A DNA stretch of 64,000 bases, from NCBI GenBank assembly GCA_030737835.1, contig CM060857.1:15821496-15885495 (forward strand), in the 5' to 3' direction. The translations under genes were made by a program, and so were the position numbers. Shown one piece after another: positions 44,585-56,793 of the stretch. The notes beneath the pieces are model-generated. The model worked only from the letters and a program-made list of their open reading frames with translations, ran no database searches and had not been told where the DNA came from. The first letter of the stretch is position 1. Each line of letters opens with the position of its first letter. This DNA comes from Acorus gramineus. Its lineage: Eukaryota > Streptophyta > Magnoliopsida > Acorales > Acoraceae.

Positions 44585-46475
44585 TTTATTTTTATATGTA
44601 CCAATTAATCAATTATACAAAGACATTACATTTGCACTGCATCAGTTGCCTAAATTAAATGAGAGGTCTGTTGCATATAGGGGACCACATGCATGAGGAA
44701 GAAGAGCATCCAATGCATAGAGAAGTTGATTGATATACGTAGAATGATTAAGCTTTGAAGTATGTACACAAATGGATGACTTCAAATCATAATTAGAATA
44801 TTATGGAATTTTTTTGGTATGATTAACAAATTTAATTTGTTTTACGGAAAGAGGCCCATTACATCAACAAATAAAAATTTTGATTTAGTAAACTCGGAGA
44901 AATACAAAGTATGAACTAAACCATATATACAAGTAATAAAAAGAACAATATCATTACGTTAGAAAAATATTTTAACTTCAAAAACATTAATATTATTATA
45001 ATTGAACACAATTACGAAAATACAAATTTTACTTTATCTCTGATTTTCTCTTGAGCATTCCAACAAATTAAATCAAGATAAAAATGCACAACATTTACAG
45101 CAACATAACATACAAATTCCACTTATACTCATGAGAACCCATCAAAATAAAGATTTTAAGACTTTTGACAAACAATAGAACTGACAGTGAATTAGATCTC
45201 ACTAACTTCCTAATTATTGTTATTGGATAAACAAAAAATTAAATTGTATCAAGAGATGTAATAGTTTATCTTCAAACAAGGGTATGTCAAGTGCATGATG
45301 TCCAAATATGTTAATCCTGTTTTAGTATATTACAATCCATATATAATACCTATAAAAAATTGAAAATCTGGGAATCTTCACATGTGTGTATTGGTATTAC
45401 ATTTTACTAATAAGAAGAATTGACAAATCACATTTATATGTAAGGCTAGTTGTTTTACTGCAAAGTTAAAAATTCGAATTGAACCTAACCAAGTCCCATG
45501 ATCATGTCATCATGTTCGTGCGGGCACGGTTGGACCTAACAATTTTTTCAATTTTTATTTTCATTAAATATTACAATCAACACGCATTAAAAAAAATCAT
45601 TAAAAATCTAATTAAATGCATTTTCCAAAAATTAATAAAAAAGAGAAAATATGAGTTTTTATTTTGAAAAATCAAATGGACAAGGACCGGGTTAAGTATG
45701 AAAATGGCATGCTAATTTTTTTCCCTTCCATATCATTTTTTTATTTTCTCAATTTCAAGTAGTCTACCCACATAAAAGGAACTAAAAAAACATCTAAAAT
45801 TAATAATGAGTTGTGTATTTTGAATGACTTGGATATTCCTATCCAATAAGGAGGCATTGATTTTTTTATTAAAAATAAACTCATTTAATATGCTCTCTCT
45901 TATGTTGTACTTGTACACTAATCAATTCATTTGACTATGTATTTTAACGTTTATATAAATGTATGTACTTTAATCAATACATTAACCCCTCCACTAGGAT
46001 GGATGAATTAGACTGTTTGAGATATATAATTATATGGGATATTTTAGCCTTTTTTTAAATTTGGTTATATTTTTAATTATTATTATTGAAAATATAATAA
46101 TTAATTTTTTTTTCTTGTATCGATAAAAAGTAAAAATATGACTTGTCATGTAGATCTCTAATTTATAAGAGATGAAAAAAATAATTTGACATGTGAATAT
46201 CTTATACCAACAATGTATATTAGATAAATAACTTGATTCTATTGGGGATGTAGAACACCGGTACCACTTTATTCCCCTTATTTTGGCATACGAATATCAT
46301 TTTATTTATGCTATCCAAACATATTTCTCTTTATTCTATCTTATCCATTGCTATTCCACCTTTTTAACATGCTATTCAAACGGGAGGGTGGTAAAGAAAT
46401 ATGCCCGACTATTATAGACATTGCAAAAAGGCATGGATCCATATATACACTAATCGTCCAAAATTATAATTTAAA
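44585..46475. other. Intergenic DNA with two paralogous stretches
   Basis: 44745-44850 resembles 14285-14400 (ACACAAATGGATGACTTCAAA) and 45020-45160 resembles 39750-40100 without its MITE (CATACAAATTCCACTTATAC, CTCATGAGAACCCA). No gene is supported. Confidence 0.5.
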
Positions 46476-46630
46476 GGGAACTTTTGCATATATGGCCCTC
46501 AAAAAATCCTATATTATCAAAACTCCTCCTTATAATCTATTTTCAATAATACCCCTTAAAAGGGATTAATATGTGTATGACTTCTATTCTTCACGATATA
46601 ATTTTTTATGGGTATATACGCAAAAAATGC
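46476..46630. mobile_element. Probable small MITE related to 43866-44584
   Basis: Left GGGAACTTTTGCATATATGG, right GGGTATATACGCAAAAAATGC as approximate inverted ends. No target duplication found. Confidence 0.4.
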
Positions 46631-46869
46631 TTTTTACTCAGTTAATGAATAAAGTCAAAATCCCTACTTGGTTTCATACATGGTGGTAGATATTTGATGC
46701 CAACCGGTCAAATCTACTGGATAACTTTTTTTTTGAACTAAAAACTTATGAGTACGTTCAAAATATTAAAAAGAGAGAATGAGACTAATTACATGCCTAC
46801 AAAATTTTCCTGAAGCATTTGATCAAACAAAAGGATAAACATAAAGACTACAAATTAAATGTGTTACAA

Positions 46870-46905
46870 AATAATAATAATGATAATAATAATAATAATA
46901 ATAAT
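46870..46905. repeat. (AAT)n microsatellite
   Basis: ATAATAATAATG followed by about eight AAT units. It opens an Asn-rich frame that is not a gene. Confidence 0.95.
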
Positions 46906-48607
46906 CTTGAAGGTACACCAGCAAACTCACTCATGGGTGTGTCTAGCAAAAGATGCTGCACTATGAAAAAAGATAATATTCCACTCAAAAGTGAGGTGAC
47001 TAAAAGAAAAAGGTGTTATTCTCCACTCGAAGTGACATGATTAAAAGAAAATGTGTCAAACTCCAATAGATATGACATTGAAAGACAAGATGACTATAAA
47101 AAGATAGTATAATATTAAAGAGGAATATCTAAAAATTAAAATTATATACCCCACCCATTGACAGAGCTAACCAATGAATTCACATGCATTTTAAGAAGAG
47201 CAACAATTAATATTTAAGAAAAAAACTATTATTTAAAAAATATGTATTGGTTCATATAAACATATATTTTATAATAATTGTTTATATTTGATTATGTATT
47301 TTAAGAAGAAAAAAAATCAAAACAGTAATACTGATGAGACTGTATACGGGGCTGCACAAGATGGAGATGTATATTTATCTTTCATGATTAACTTATTTAA
47401 CTGCTTGTAAAACGTGGCCCAACTTTTACAAACCCGAAAACTGAGACGGGCTAAAGTGGGCATCATATTTTACAGCCCATACAAGATGGACCAGCTTTTA
47501 TAAACCCGAAAACTGATAATCCCCTGCAAAGTATCACTTTTTACACCTTTAGAAGTGGCAGGTATCACACGTTGAAATATTCGTAAAAGAGCACCGATAA
47601 TGGTACATTTCCCAGTGTATATTTATTAATATATAAAAGAAGTATAATTAATGAAGGGACATAAGTGAGAATATGCCTATTCCCATCTAAACTATGTTAA
47701 TATAAAAATATTCAAGTTAGGATATACATCCATCACTACATTTGAGTATATACATATATGTGCTAATGTGCGTTAAGTCGTTGACACACTCAATTTATTT
47801 TACAATCACGTCTGTCGTTTAAAGGTGGTCTATTACACTATATGGTCATAATAAAATACATATGCTCTACAAGTGTCGTGTATGGAAATTATAATTTTTT
47901 TGTATTGTTAGAAAAAAAAATGTATTGTTTTTCATTAGATAAGTATATACCCAAAAAAATCAAAATGACTGTGGCTGCAAACGAGGCTAGGGCTGGATGT
48001 GTATCATTTTTTCTATGGAAAATGTATGTTACATTCAATCCATTTTACATTCCAAAACAGATATATACTTTTATAAAAAGTGAAATACATCATCCTATAA
48101 ATTGAATATTATCATTTATAGAAAATGAAAAAAAAAATTCAACATGATATATCTCATTAGAGTGAGTGGAGTTGGCTAATGAGATATATAAGACTGCATT
48201 TAAGACTGTAAAATGGATTGAGTCTAACAAAACTCTTTTCCTCTACATATTCCTCTTTGAAGTTCTAGTATTCCAACAGCTTCATGGGGGCCCATGGAAA
48301 GCCCTGACTAGCTTGGCCCATTCAAGGAGTAGCCCAAATCCAGCACAGTTTGTATATATATAACTCTCTGTATATAAATGGAATGAAATATCTTTTGGGA
48401 ATCAAATATTAATTTCAAGAATCAAGATGATTATAAAGAAAAACATGGGAAAAAAATTTTAAAAAAAGATTTCCATATCTTTTTGGAGTAAAAACAAAAA
48501 GTTGTTATCTACATCTTTTCCTTGACTTTAAATATAGAACAAGGGGTCCTGCAATGGATAAAAGAGAGAGCATCATATCCTTTTGCGTACTGAGAGGCTG
48601 AAGGTCG

Positions 48608-49298
48608 ATGGGTGACATGGTTTTCAACAAGCAAACCTTCGCAACATTTTTCATTCTGACCTTGGTTTTTTCCAATCTTGATGGTATAATCTCTCTCTCT
48701 CTCTCTCTATCATGCACAAACACTTACACAACCATTCACAGACGTGCATATGTATATGCACAGGATATATAGATTCTAATAGTAAATATGGATTGATATT
48801 CAATGTTTTTTTCAAATACCAAATTCTATTTTTAAAACTTGAAATCTAAATACTAATTATAAATGCTAAAATAAAACCTCGCATTTTTCATGTAAGGACT
48901 TTTCCGTGATACAATGTGGTTTAATTAGCTGGCTAGGCATCAACATTTTGTTGATTTGAAGACATATAATTTGCTTCGCATTATACTTATTAATGACCTG
49001 CATGCCAAATTGTTCAACTATACATATACACTCAATAAATTAAATATAACATATATATTTTATGGTATAATATATTGCAGTTGGAATGACGGATCCGGAG
49101 TACGATTTTTACCCACCAATTGCATGCATAGGCGATTACTGTACTCTAGATGATGATGTCTCCAAATTCCCACTGTGCATAGCTGATTCATGTCCAGATC
49201 TCTACAACTGTGCTAAAATGTGTCAAGAGAAGGGTCACTTCAGCCATGCTTACTGTGCTTATGGTTCCAACTCCACTCAATGCTGCTGTGAAGTTTAA
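48608..49298 (+). CDS. Secreted defensin-like (DEFL) peptide, 10 cysteines
   Basis: Two exons, 48608-48683 and 49081-49298, joined in phase 1 by a GT-AG intron (GGTATAATC...TTGCAG), the usual architecture of DEFL genes. The 97-residue precursor has a hydrophobic signal peptide (FATFFILTLVFSNL) ending near residue 25, then an acidic linker and a Cys-rich domain: ACIGDYC, PLC, DSC, YNC, KMC, AYC and QCCCEV at the end. From the fourth Cys the spacing C-x5-C-x3-C-x10-C-x8-CCC is exactly that of the gene at 51.6 kb; the first three cysteines give an added N-terminal module. Likely extracellular, in defence or cell-cell signalling; no target can be inferred. A TATA-like GTATATAAA is at 48370 and an AATAAA at 49427-49432. 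A (CT)n run lies just inside the intron. Confidence 0.85.
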
Positions 49299-49426
49299 AT
49301 TGCTGCTTCATGTCTTCAACCATCAATAATTAATACTGTTTCATTAATCTTGTTTACATGTACCGGTACCATGTCACTTCTTCTTGTTGCGTGTGAAAAG
49401 TACTGTAAATGAAATCCAGTTGTTTG

Positions 49427-49432
49427 AATAAA
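49427..49432 (+). terminator. Poly(A) signal AATAAA of the 48.6 kb DEFL gene
   Basis: AATAAA 128 bp after the stop codon, in a TG-rich context. Confidence 0.55.
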
Positions 49433-49763
49433 GCTGGCATAATAATATATAATGTTGGGTACAAAAATTGTTGATTAAAACACAATAACTCAACCTAGAT
49501 TATTGGGACGAGTATGTGATATGATTTTGTTTAGAGGTTTGAATTTGAGTTTGGTTAAAATCTTTTAAAACACACGTGTTGTCATTTCCATCATGGTGGC
49601 CATGTTTGTTAATTAAATAATAGACATATACGTTTATTGTAACTATTTAAAGGTACGAAACAAACAATAGTGAATGTGTGTTAGAATAAGTTAGAAAAAT
49701 AGTCTTATATTGTGTAATTATCAAAAATATCATTTTAATATAATTAAGGTGGTATGCTCTCAC

Positions 49764-50240
49764 TAAGCCTGTCAATTATCCGAAAAAAATCCGAATCCGT
49801 ATCCGAAAAATCAGAAATATCCGATATTCGAAGATCCGGAGTGCGGATATGGATATCAGTCTATCCGACCCGAAATATATCTGTATCCGACATATATTAT
49901 AAAAATATATATATTTGTATTATATATTGCTCATATTGTTATCTTGTATGATTAATCACAATGATGATATATTATAATACTATTAAATTTTCAGTGTATG
50001 ATATCTGAAAGAGTTAATAAGTCTTAAAATCTTAATTTTAATTTTGACATATTTCTAAAATATCACTTGATTATCTAAATTAATGTTAATATTCAAACAT
50101 GTCAATTATCCGAAAAATATCCGTATCTGATCCGTATCTGAAGGGATCCGAATCCGAAAATTAATATCCGTATCCGAATTAAAAAAATTAGATATGGATA
50201 TTGTCATATTCGATCTGTATTCGTCCAATTGACAGGCTTA
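49764..50240. mobile_element. hAT-type element of the CCGTATCCGA family
   Basis: TAAGCCTGTCAATTATCCG and CCAATTGACAGGCTTA are near-perfect inverted ends. GCTCTCAC (49756-49763) and ACTCTCAC (50241-50248) form an 8 bp duplication with one mismatch. Both subterminal zones contain ATATCCGTATCCGA units, while the 200 bp middle differs from that of the 25.8 kb copy. Confidence 0.8.
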
Positions 50241-50248
50241 ACTCTCAC

Positions 50249-51618
50249 CCCCCCATTCAGACTGTATCGATTTTTATTTTCTATTAGAATGGATACATGT
50301 CTAGAATTTCACTCAAAAAAAAAATTAAGGTATATATAGAAGTGAAAAATAGTTTTTGTTTGACATAATAAGTTGGGTTTTAATTATAAATCAATTTTAT
50401 AAATATTTAAAAGAAAATTAAAATAACAAAATAAAATTTTAAATTCACTACAATATTTCTCAAATATTAAATTCTATAATTTTATTAAATTGAGTGATAA
50501 ATGCAATTATAAATTAAAATTTTGATAAAGTATTATCTGTAATAGTAAAAATTGAGGAAGTGAAAGGATGTTTGCTAATTTTTTGTGTAACATGAAATAT
50601 AGAGAAGTAATGTTAGTAAAAAAATATTAAGGGCATAAGTGTTGAAAATCAAATTTATTTAAAAATTTTTATAAGCTATAATCTTAAAAGCATCTATTAC
50701 ACAACTTACTAATTATGATTTTTTATAGTTATTTTTAGTTTAAATAAGATTAAATAAGTTTAAACAAACATATCACAACTGTTTATTTTAAACTAAAAAC
50801 TATAATCTAAAGCTTATAAGTTTTAACAAGCATGTATGATATGGAGCAATCATTTTAAAAGCTTTATGAAAAAAAAAGTTGTCTTGTAGCTTTTATTTTT
50901 TTAATATGATAGAACTCACTTTTTCTCAGCTATTCTTTGGATCAAACAGGACTAATAAATTAATTTGAACAGTGAAGTTGGTTGAACCAAATAATTAACA
51001 CTGATTAAACCATTCAAACCAGTTAGTTGAAAATGAATAGAAACGTAAGATTCTGATGAATTTGCAAAAAATCGCTGAATTTTAATTTAATTGGTCTCTT
51101 GAACTGAATTAATATATCAATGGCATTTCAATTGAATTTGAAGGGGACAACAGTGTTATATATTGTGGAGCCTGATGATGTGCGCAGAGGATTGTTGGCG
51201 CTACGCAGGGTCGGACGGGAGTCTTTCGTGTATTGACTTTTTTGCCTTTAATGAGATGTCAGTATAAAAGGGCATCTCATATTTTTCATTAGGCTCTAGG
51301 GTTTTTATCTTCGGTGTGACCATTGTAAAAACTTCTCATTGATAGTGGATTGATCTCTGGTGTGCTCCGTGGACATAGGCAAGATTTGCCGAACCACGTA
51401 AAATTTTTGTGTCTTTGCTTCGATTTGTTTGTTTATTTCTTTTGATTGATTGTATCCCAAGATTTGAAATCATAACAACAGTAAAAAAAAGAAGAAGAGG
51501 GGTTAAGTTTAATTTATTCAAAACTTTATATAGATTATTAAGCATCATATCATCACACATCCATATCTAATAAGAACATTCAAGCCCCAGCTGTGATAAT
51601 TTGAAGAAGATGAATATT
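50249..51618. other. Intergenic DNA
   Basis: No supported gene. 50640-50960 is T/A-rich with TTATAAGTTTTAACAAGC-like repeats. Downstream of the minus-strand DEFL stop I see no strong poly(A) signal. Confidence 0.45.
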
Positions 51619-52291
51619 CTAAGAATAACAGCAACATTTGGTTCCATGGTCTGAACGCACGCAATGGCCACCACGTGCGTATCCTCTCCTATGGCATGCG
51701 TAGTCGCAGAACACTATCACCATGCAACTCCCTATGCACGTTTCACCACCTTCCACTTCCTCCACTGCATCATAATATAATATATTAATTCATTAGCTCA
51801 TCATAATTGATATCTTTTATTTGTCTATTCTAAGTTTTGCATTCCATTTAGATCAACCCAATTTTTAAAATTAAAGCTCGAAAACTTGGTGACTCCATGA
51901 GTCATCCATCCAAGTCAGTCACTAATTGAAAATTTTAGTAGTTAAAAATTGACTAATTGAAAATTGAATTATTGCATATCATTATTTGGACATGGCCGGA
52001 TCACATGGAATTTTTTCATTCTTTTCATATTCTAACAATCAGATTGGCCAATCCGCCGAGTTGGATCGTGAGTTTTTAAATAGAGGATGAATCACATTTA
52101 CAATTGAATATATATATGAAAGGTAAATAACATGATATATATATAATCTCAAATTGCAAGTATGTACTATATAGGAATGAAAGAATTGAAATAAATTATC
52201 ATATATTCATAAATATTTACATACCAAGATGGGACGAGAAGATGAGGAACATCACCAACACACCCATGAAGCCTAATTTGGAGTGAGCCAT
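51619..52291 (-). CDS. Secreted defensin-like (DEFL) peptide, 8 cysteines
   Basis: Exon 1 52225-52291 and exon 2 51619-51764 join in phase 1 (donor GGTATG, acceptor GATGCAG) to a 70-residue precursor. The signal peptide is MAHSKLGFMGVLVMFLIFSS. The mature domain has ETCIGSC, VFCDYAC, GGHC and TKCCCYS, spacing C-x3-C-x5-C-x3-C-x10-C-x8-CCC; the CxxxC element fits a cysteine-stabilised alpha/beta fold, while a terminal CCC is unusual next to the common CxC. No disabling change is visible. It matches the pseudogene at 21.9-25.0 kb in both exons, including intron phase. TATA box GTATAAAAAC on the minus strand at 52331-52340, about 45 bp upstream of the ATG, implies a very short leader. Confidence 0.85.
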
Positions 52292-52330
52292 TTTTGAGTT
52301 GGGGGTGGGTTGTAAGGGCTCTTCTAGTGG

Positions 52331-52340
52331 GTTTTTATAC
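52331..52340 (-). promoter_or_regulatory. TATA box of the 51.6 kb DEFL gene
   Basis: Complement GTATAAAAAC, about 45 bp before the start codon. Good match to plant TATA boxes. Confidence 0.6.
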
Positions 52341-52670
52341 AACAAAACCTGGTCTCAACGTGTCACCCAACCTTGGAATATTCCATGTATTATACCTTCA
52401 GAAACTCTCTTTCTACACTTGGAATATCACAGCTTTATAAATGGCAGGGATTAAACGATAATATACTAAGGCACGACACATGGAAAAATTATTATAGAGT
52501 ATATCCCCCAGTATATGTAAAGAAGAAAAATAAAAGTTTCATCAAATTAAGAAGGAAACTAAAAAAGAATATTCCTTTGTAGACCATTTTAATACAAAAG
52601 GAGGTATTAATTACATTTCATTTAATACATCATTTTTTGTATTCGATTTAACCATTTCTATCAATTACAT

Positions 52671-53034
52671 AAAATCTTAAGTCCTAACATAGTTAAATAG
52701 GTATCAACTAAAGACATAAAAACACAAATCTTAATATAGTTAAATAAGTATTCAACATGGTTAAATAGGTTTGTGTTTTGTTCTAAATCATGAGCCATTA
52801 TATTTTTATCTAAGGGTTGAAACTAATTCTAACATATATAAATAAAATAACAGTTCGGATACGGATATTTTTCGGATCGGATATAGGCTATATCCGGTCC
52901 GATCCGAAAATTTTCGGATACGGATTATTTGGTTCGGATACGGATACGGATTTTCGGATATCGGATATTTTCTGCATTTTCGGATACGGATTCGGATCGG
53001 ATACAGATATTTTTTCGGATAATTGACAGGCTTC
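52671..53034. mobile_element. hAT-type CCGTATCCGA element, one-ended copy
   Basis: In reverse orientation it matches the left two thirds of the 25.8 kb element, including the unique middle (GGTTTGTGTTTTGT, CATGAGCCATT). The right end AATTGACAGGCTTC is a proper terminus. The left edge AAAATCTTAAGTCC is internal in the other copy. Yet AATTACAT is repeated perfectly on both sides (52663-52670, 53035-53042). Confidence 0.75.
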
Positions 53035-53042
53035 AATTACAT

Positions 53043-55095
53043 GTTAATACAAAAAGAGGTAATAAAGGATTCGATTTAACCATACACAAGGTTTTTTTTT
53101 TTTCAGTTACGTTTCCATACTACTTGTATTTTGGGTATATTGAAAAGAAATTAAATGTCATTTGGCATTCAAACTAAGACGAAAGTATTAATTATAAAAT
53201 TTACACACGGGTATTTTGGTTATCACAAATAAAACAAAGTAATAGCTGTACATAAAAAAAAGAGACAAAGTGATAGTTTAAAAATATTAAACATGGGTGT
53301 AGTTCTCAGAATTTATAATTAACGAGGCCGTTTCACAATACAAATGTCCAGCGTTTTAATGCTTTGGAAATACTGTTTGCTTTGCTTAATAACCTCCCAA
53401 ATTGTCCAAGTATATCTCATTTAATTTACATAGCATTCTCATTCCAAGAAATTTTCCAAATTAACCTTAATTTTATAATTAATGTTAAAAGTAATATTTT
53501 TCAAAAATTATTTGCATAAATGATACTATTTAGCCATGCTACATCAGCGCTATCTTATAATTCTATTTTTCAATTTATTTAAGGATCATCACCATTTAAG
53601 GAGAAAAACATTGTGGGTCTCATGTCATTATTTACTCTAATTTTATTAAATTCTTATTATCTTTTAAACTTAATTTAAAATATACTTTATCTAATTCTCA
53701 TCGTCACCCGTACCAAGGATCATTTTTTTTGTTTACTTGATTTTTCTGTGGCTTTTTTTTTTGTGGAACATGGTACCTTTTAAAAAATAAAAAATAAAAA
53801 AAACCATGCAATGTGCTCGGTCAAAAAGATACAAATTATAGGTAAAATAAGATTTTTTTTAATAAAAAGATATCAACAAATTTTGCATTAATGTGGATCG
53901 GCAACAAATAAATCAAATAAGATTTTTTGGAAAAAAAAAATATAGATATAAGCAATGATCAATTTGGGTTACAAAATTATTAAATAAGCTTTTTATAGTA
54001 GAATTTTAGAAAATGGTTGATTTAGCTCTTTTTAAATTTTAGAAAATTTCGTTAGGACTTATCCCTTAATAATTACATTTATCTAATGAATTTTTTATGC
54101 AAATTCAGTACAAAAATATCGTTTTAAAATAAAGTAGGAGACTCCAAAATTGAATTGGTCCTCTAAATTAGGGAGGAGTCTTTGAAAATTGAGTATCCCA
54201 TGATAGATATATGCTGTGAATACTCCTATTTGTATTCTATTTAATAGTTGTATTTTGATAATATTTTTTTACATCCTACTTTTCAAAAAATTATATATAT
54301 ATATATATAATGAGATAGGGGCATGAAGTTAACAGTGATTCAGTGAATCAGGAGAAAGAGGGGGGTTTAAGATGAAAAGGAGGGTTGAGAAGGGGTTTAA
54401 TTAACGAGAACATGAAACAAAAAAATTGTGAGATATGACATTATTGACAATATAAATGCTTTGAGATGGTCATTAAAAATAAAAAAAATCCGGGAAGTAA
54501 GCTGATGTGGCATGGTCAAATGGTCAAAAAAATGATAAAGGATATATGCAAATAATTTTTAAAAAATACTGCTTTTAAATTTAATTATAGTATTAAGGTT
54601 AATTTAAAAAAATTTCCTTACACATGGCATAAATATATAATATTACATTGCATTGGCGTGATGGACTCAATATAATATATATATATTTTTTTTGGTCAGT
54701 AAAATGGGCTCAATTAATATAATAAACAACACTGTTCAATACGTCAATCGTTACATGTACTTAATTTGTCACATGTAGTTGTTGTTGCATGACGGGAAAC
54801 ATTAAAAAGAAATTCAGTTGCGTGAATAATTCAACCGTGTTAATTGGGTACTAATTAACAATAACAATGCTTCAACCATTTCTACCGACTTACACAATCC
54901 ATGGACATAAGACACAAAAACAGTGTTATCACATTATCACATAACCAAAGTTATTATCACATAACCAAAGTTTTCACAGAAAAAGAAAAAACTTCAACAG
55001 TGTCTAGCTAACTTATGAAACAGTTGTTCTTTATAAGAACCACAATTAATTAAACCAAGTAGACCAACCTTCACTAAAAAACATAACCTCACATT
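53043..55095. other. AT-rich intergenic DNA
   Basis: No gene supported. Poly-A/T runs and a (TA)n at 54293-54309. The last 100 bp is the 3' side of the glycine-rich protein gene. Confidence 0.5.
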
Positions 55096-56043
55096 TTAAC
55101 GTCGGCCGCCACCGCCGCCACCAAAACCCGCTCCGCCGCCAAAACCTGCGCCACCACCCGCTCCAACACCTCCGCCACCGCCTCCACCAAAACCGCCTCC
55201 GCCACCAGCACCAAGTCCGGCTCCGCCACCGACACCACCGCCAACACCAAACCCACCACCAGCGCCACCGCCACCGCCGAACCCACCACCGCCTCCACCT
55301 CCAAACCCACCACCTCCTCCGACTCCACCGCCGACTCCTCCACCAGCCCCGGCACCACCACCTGCACCACCTCCTCCTCCGACTCCACCGCCGACTCCTC
55401 CACCAGCCCCGGCACCACCACCTGCACCACCTCCTCCCCCGAGTCCGCCGCCACCACCAGCTCCTCCTCCGGCGCCACCGCCGAAGCCACCACCGGCCCC
55501 AGCACCTCCTCCGACTCCACCGCCACCACCAGCACCACCACCAAGTCCGCCTCCGCCACCACCACCTACACCCCCACCTGCACCACCACCAACTCCCCCG
55601 CCTCCACCAAGGCCTCCGCCACCACCTACACCCCCACCTGCACCACCACCAAGTCCGCCACCTCCACCAAGGCCGCCGCCACCACCTCCACCAAGTCCAC
55701 CACCGCCCCCTAACCCACCACCTGCACCACCACCAACTCCTCCACCAGCTCCACCACCAAAGCCACCTCCAGCACCACCACCACCGCCTAGTCCACCACC
55801 ACCGCCGAGACCACCTCCAGCTCCTCCACCATAACCACCTCCACCAAACCTGCCATGCCTAAAGCCTCTACCATAGATTCCATGGCCAAGGCCTCCTCCG
55901 AAGCCATGTCGACGTCCGAACAAGAAGTTCTTCCTCTCCTCCAAGCCCGTAACCTCCGCCACCGAAACGCCGCTCACAATGAAAATGAGTATAACAATGG
56001 CCACCACGTAATGGGTCAAAACTCTCATTTTTACAGAAACCAA
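55096..56043 (-). CDS. Glycine-rich cell-wall-type protein (GRP)
   Basis: A single-exon frame of 315 residues. The N terminus (MVSVKMRVLTHYVVAIVILI FIVSGVSVA) is a signal peptide, after which TGLEERKNFLFGRRHGFGGG leads into about 250 residues of GGGGxGGG repeats where x is A, V, L or F, ending GGGRR and TAA. This is the class I GRP layout of structural wall proteins, secreted and often expressed in vascular or wounded tissue. A second in-frame ATG six codons on (MRVLTHY) could be the true start. Two pairs of 60 bp tandem copies (55321/55381 and 55561/55621) show growth by 20-codon steps. TATA box complement CTATAAATAAA at 56095-56105. Long open frames in other phases across it come from composition. 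Confidence 0.85.
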   Translation of the reverse strand: MVSVKMRVLTHYVVAIVILIFIVSGVSVAEVTGLEERKNFLFGRRHGFGGGLGHGIYGRGFRHGRFGGGGYGGGAGGGLGGGGGLGGGGGAGGGFGGGAGGGVGGGAGGGLGGGGGLGGGGGGGLGGGGGLGGGAGGGVGGGGGLGGGGGVGGGAGGGVGGGGGGGLGGGAGGGGGVGGGAGAGGGFGGGAGGGAGGGGGLGGGGGAGGGAGAGGGVGGGVGGGGGAGGGAGAGGGVGGGVGGGGGFGGGGGGGFGGGGGAGGGFGVGGGVGGGAGLGAGGGGGFGGGGGGGVGAGGGAGFGGGAGFGGGGGGRR

Positions 56044-56094
56044 ACAAAGGTGTTTTGATGGGGTGAAGTGATTGGGTTGTGGTGAAGGTGAAGA

Positions 56095-56105
56095 TTTATT
56101 TATAG
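56095..56105 (-). promoter_or_regulatory. TATA box of the glycine-rich protein gene
   Basis: Complement CTATAAATAAA, 52-62 bp upstream of the start codon. Confidence 0.65.
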
Positions 56106-56793
56106 AGTACTTTTAAAGAGAAGCACTGAAGAGGTTGAAGAGCTTTTACTTCATCACCACCACTACCAACTACCAGAGAGAAGTAAATGAGTCTTCATCA
56201 CTTCCAATGGTTCAGTGATTTATTCACCCCCAACTGTTTGTTCAGCTAGTTTTTTACTACGGTTTTGTTAGTCTTGAAAAATATATATGAAACTGCACCC
56301 TAGCTATGCAGAGCTGTAATGTAATGATGCTTGTTGAGTCAACGATATCCATTGGTAACAGATGTTGAGTTTAAGAGGTGTGGGAACCCCAACTTCTAGA
56401 AGCTACATCATGAATGCATTTAGTACTTCACCATCCCCTTCAATGTGTATTTATCACCACTGCAATAACACGATCTCTTGTGGATCTTCTTTACTTTCCT
56501 TCCATTCTGCAGTTGTTAATTAATTAAATTTTTTACCCACTGATTTGAAATTTCTTTTTTGGTTTTTTGAGGTTGTGTTATTCACTTCATTTAGTGTTGA
56601 AATGAGTATTATCCAACTCTCTTTTTTTTAATTAGGAGATCGAGTAGAGCAGGCAAAAAAACCAAGAATACATGCATGTGAATTGATCTAATGAATGTGT
56701 TGTATCATTGTATATGGTGGTTTTTCTGATATACAGATAAGTGCATCATTGAAAATTCAGAGAATATAAATTTTGGACAATCCGTTTATTTAA
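56106..56793. other. Upstream region of the GRP gene, no other feature
   Basis: No gene on either strand; holds the distal promoter of the GRP gene. No element ends were recognised. Confidence 0.45.

Noticed and set aside
46819..47040. Asn-rich frame
   Set aside because: The Asn run is an AAT microsatellite; the rest is not recognisable.
55089..55565. 158-codon Val/Glu/Ala-rich frame
   Set aside because: Alternative phase of the glycine-rich protein repeats.
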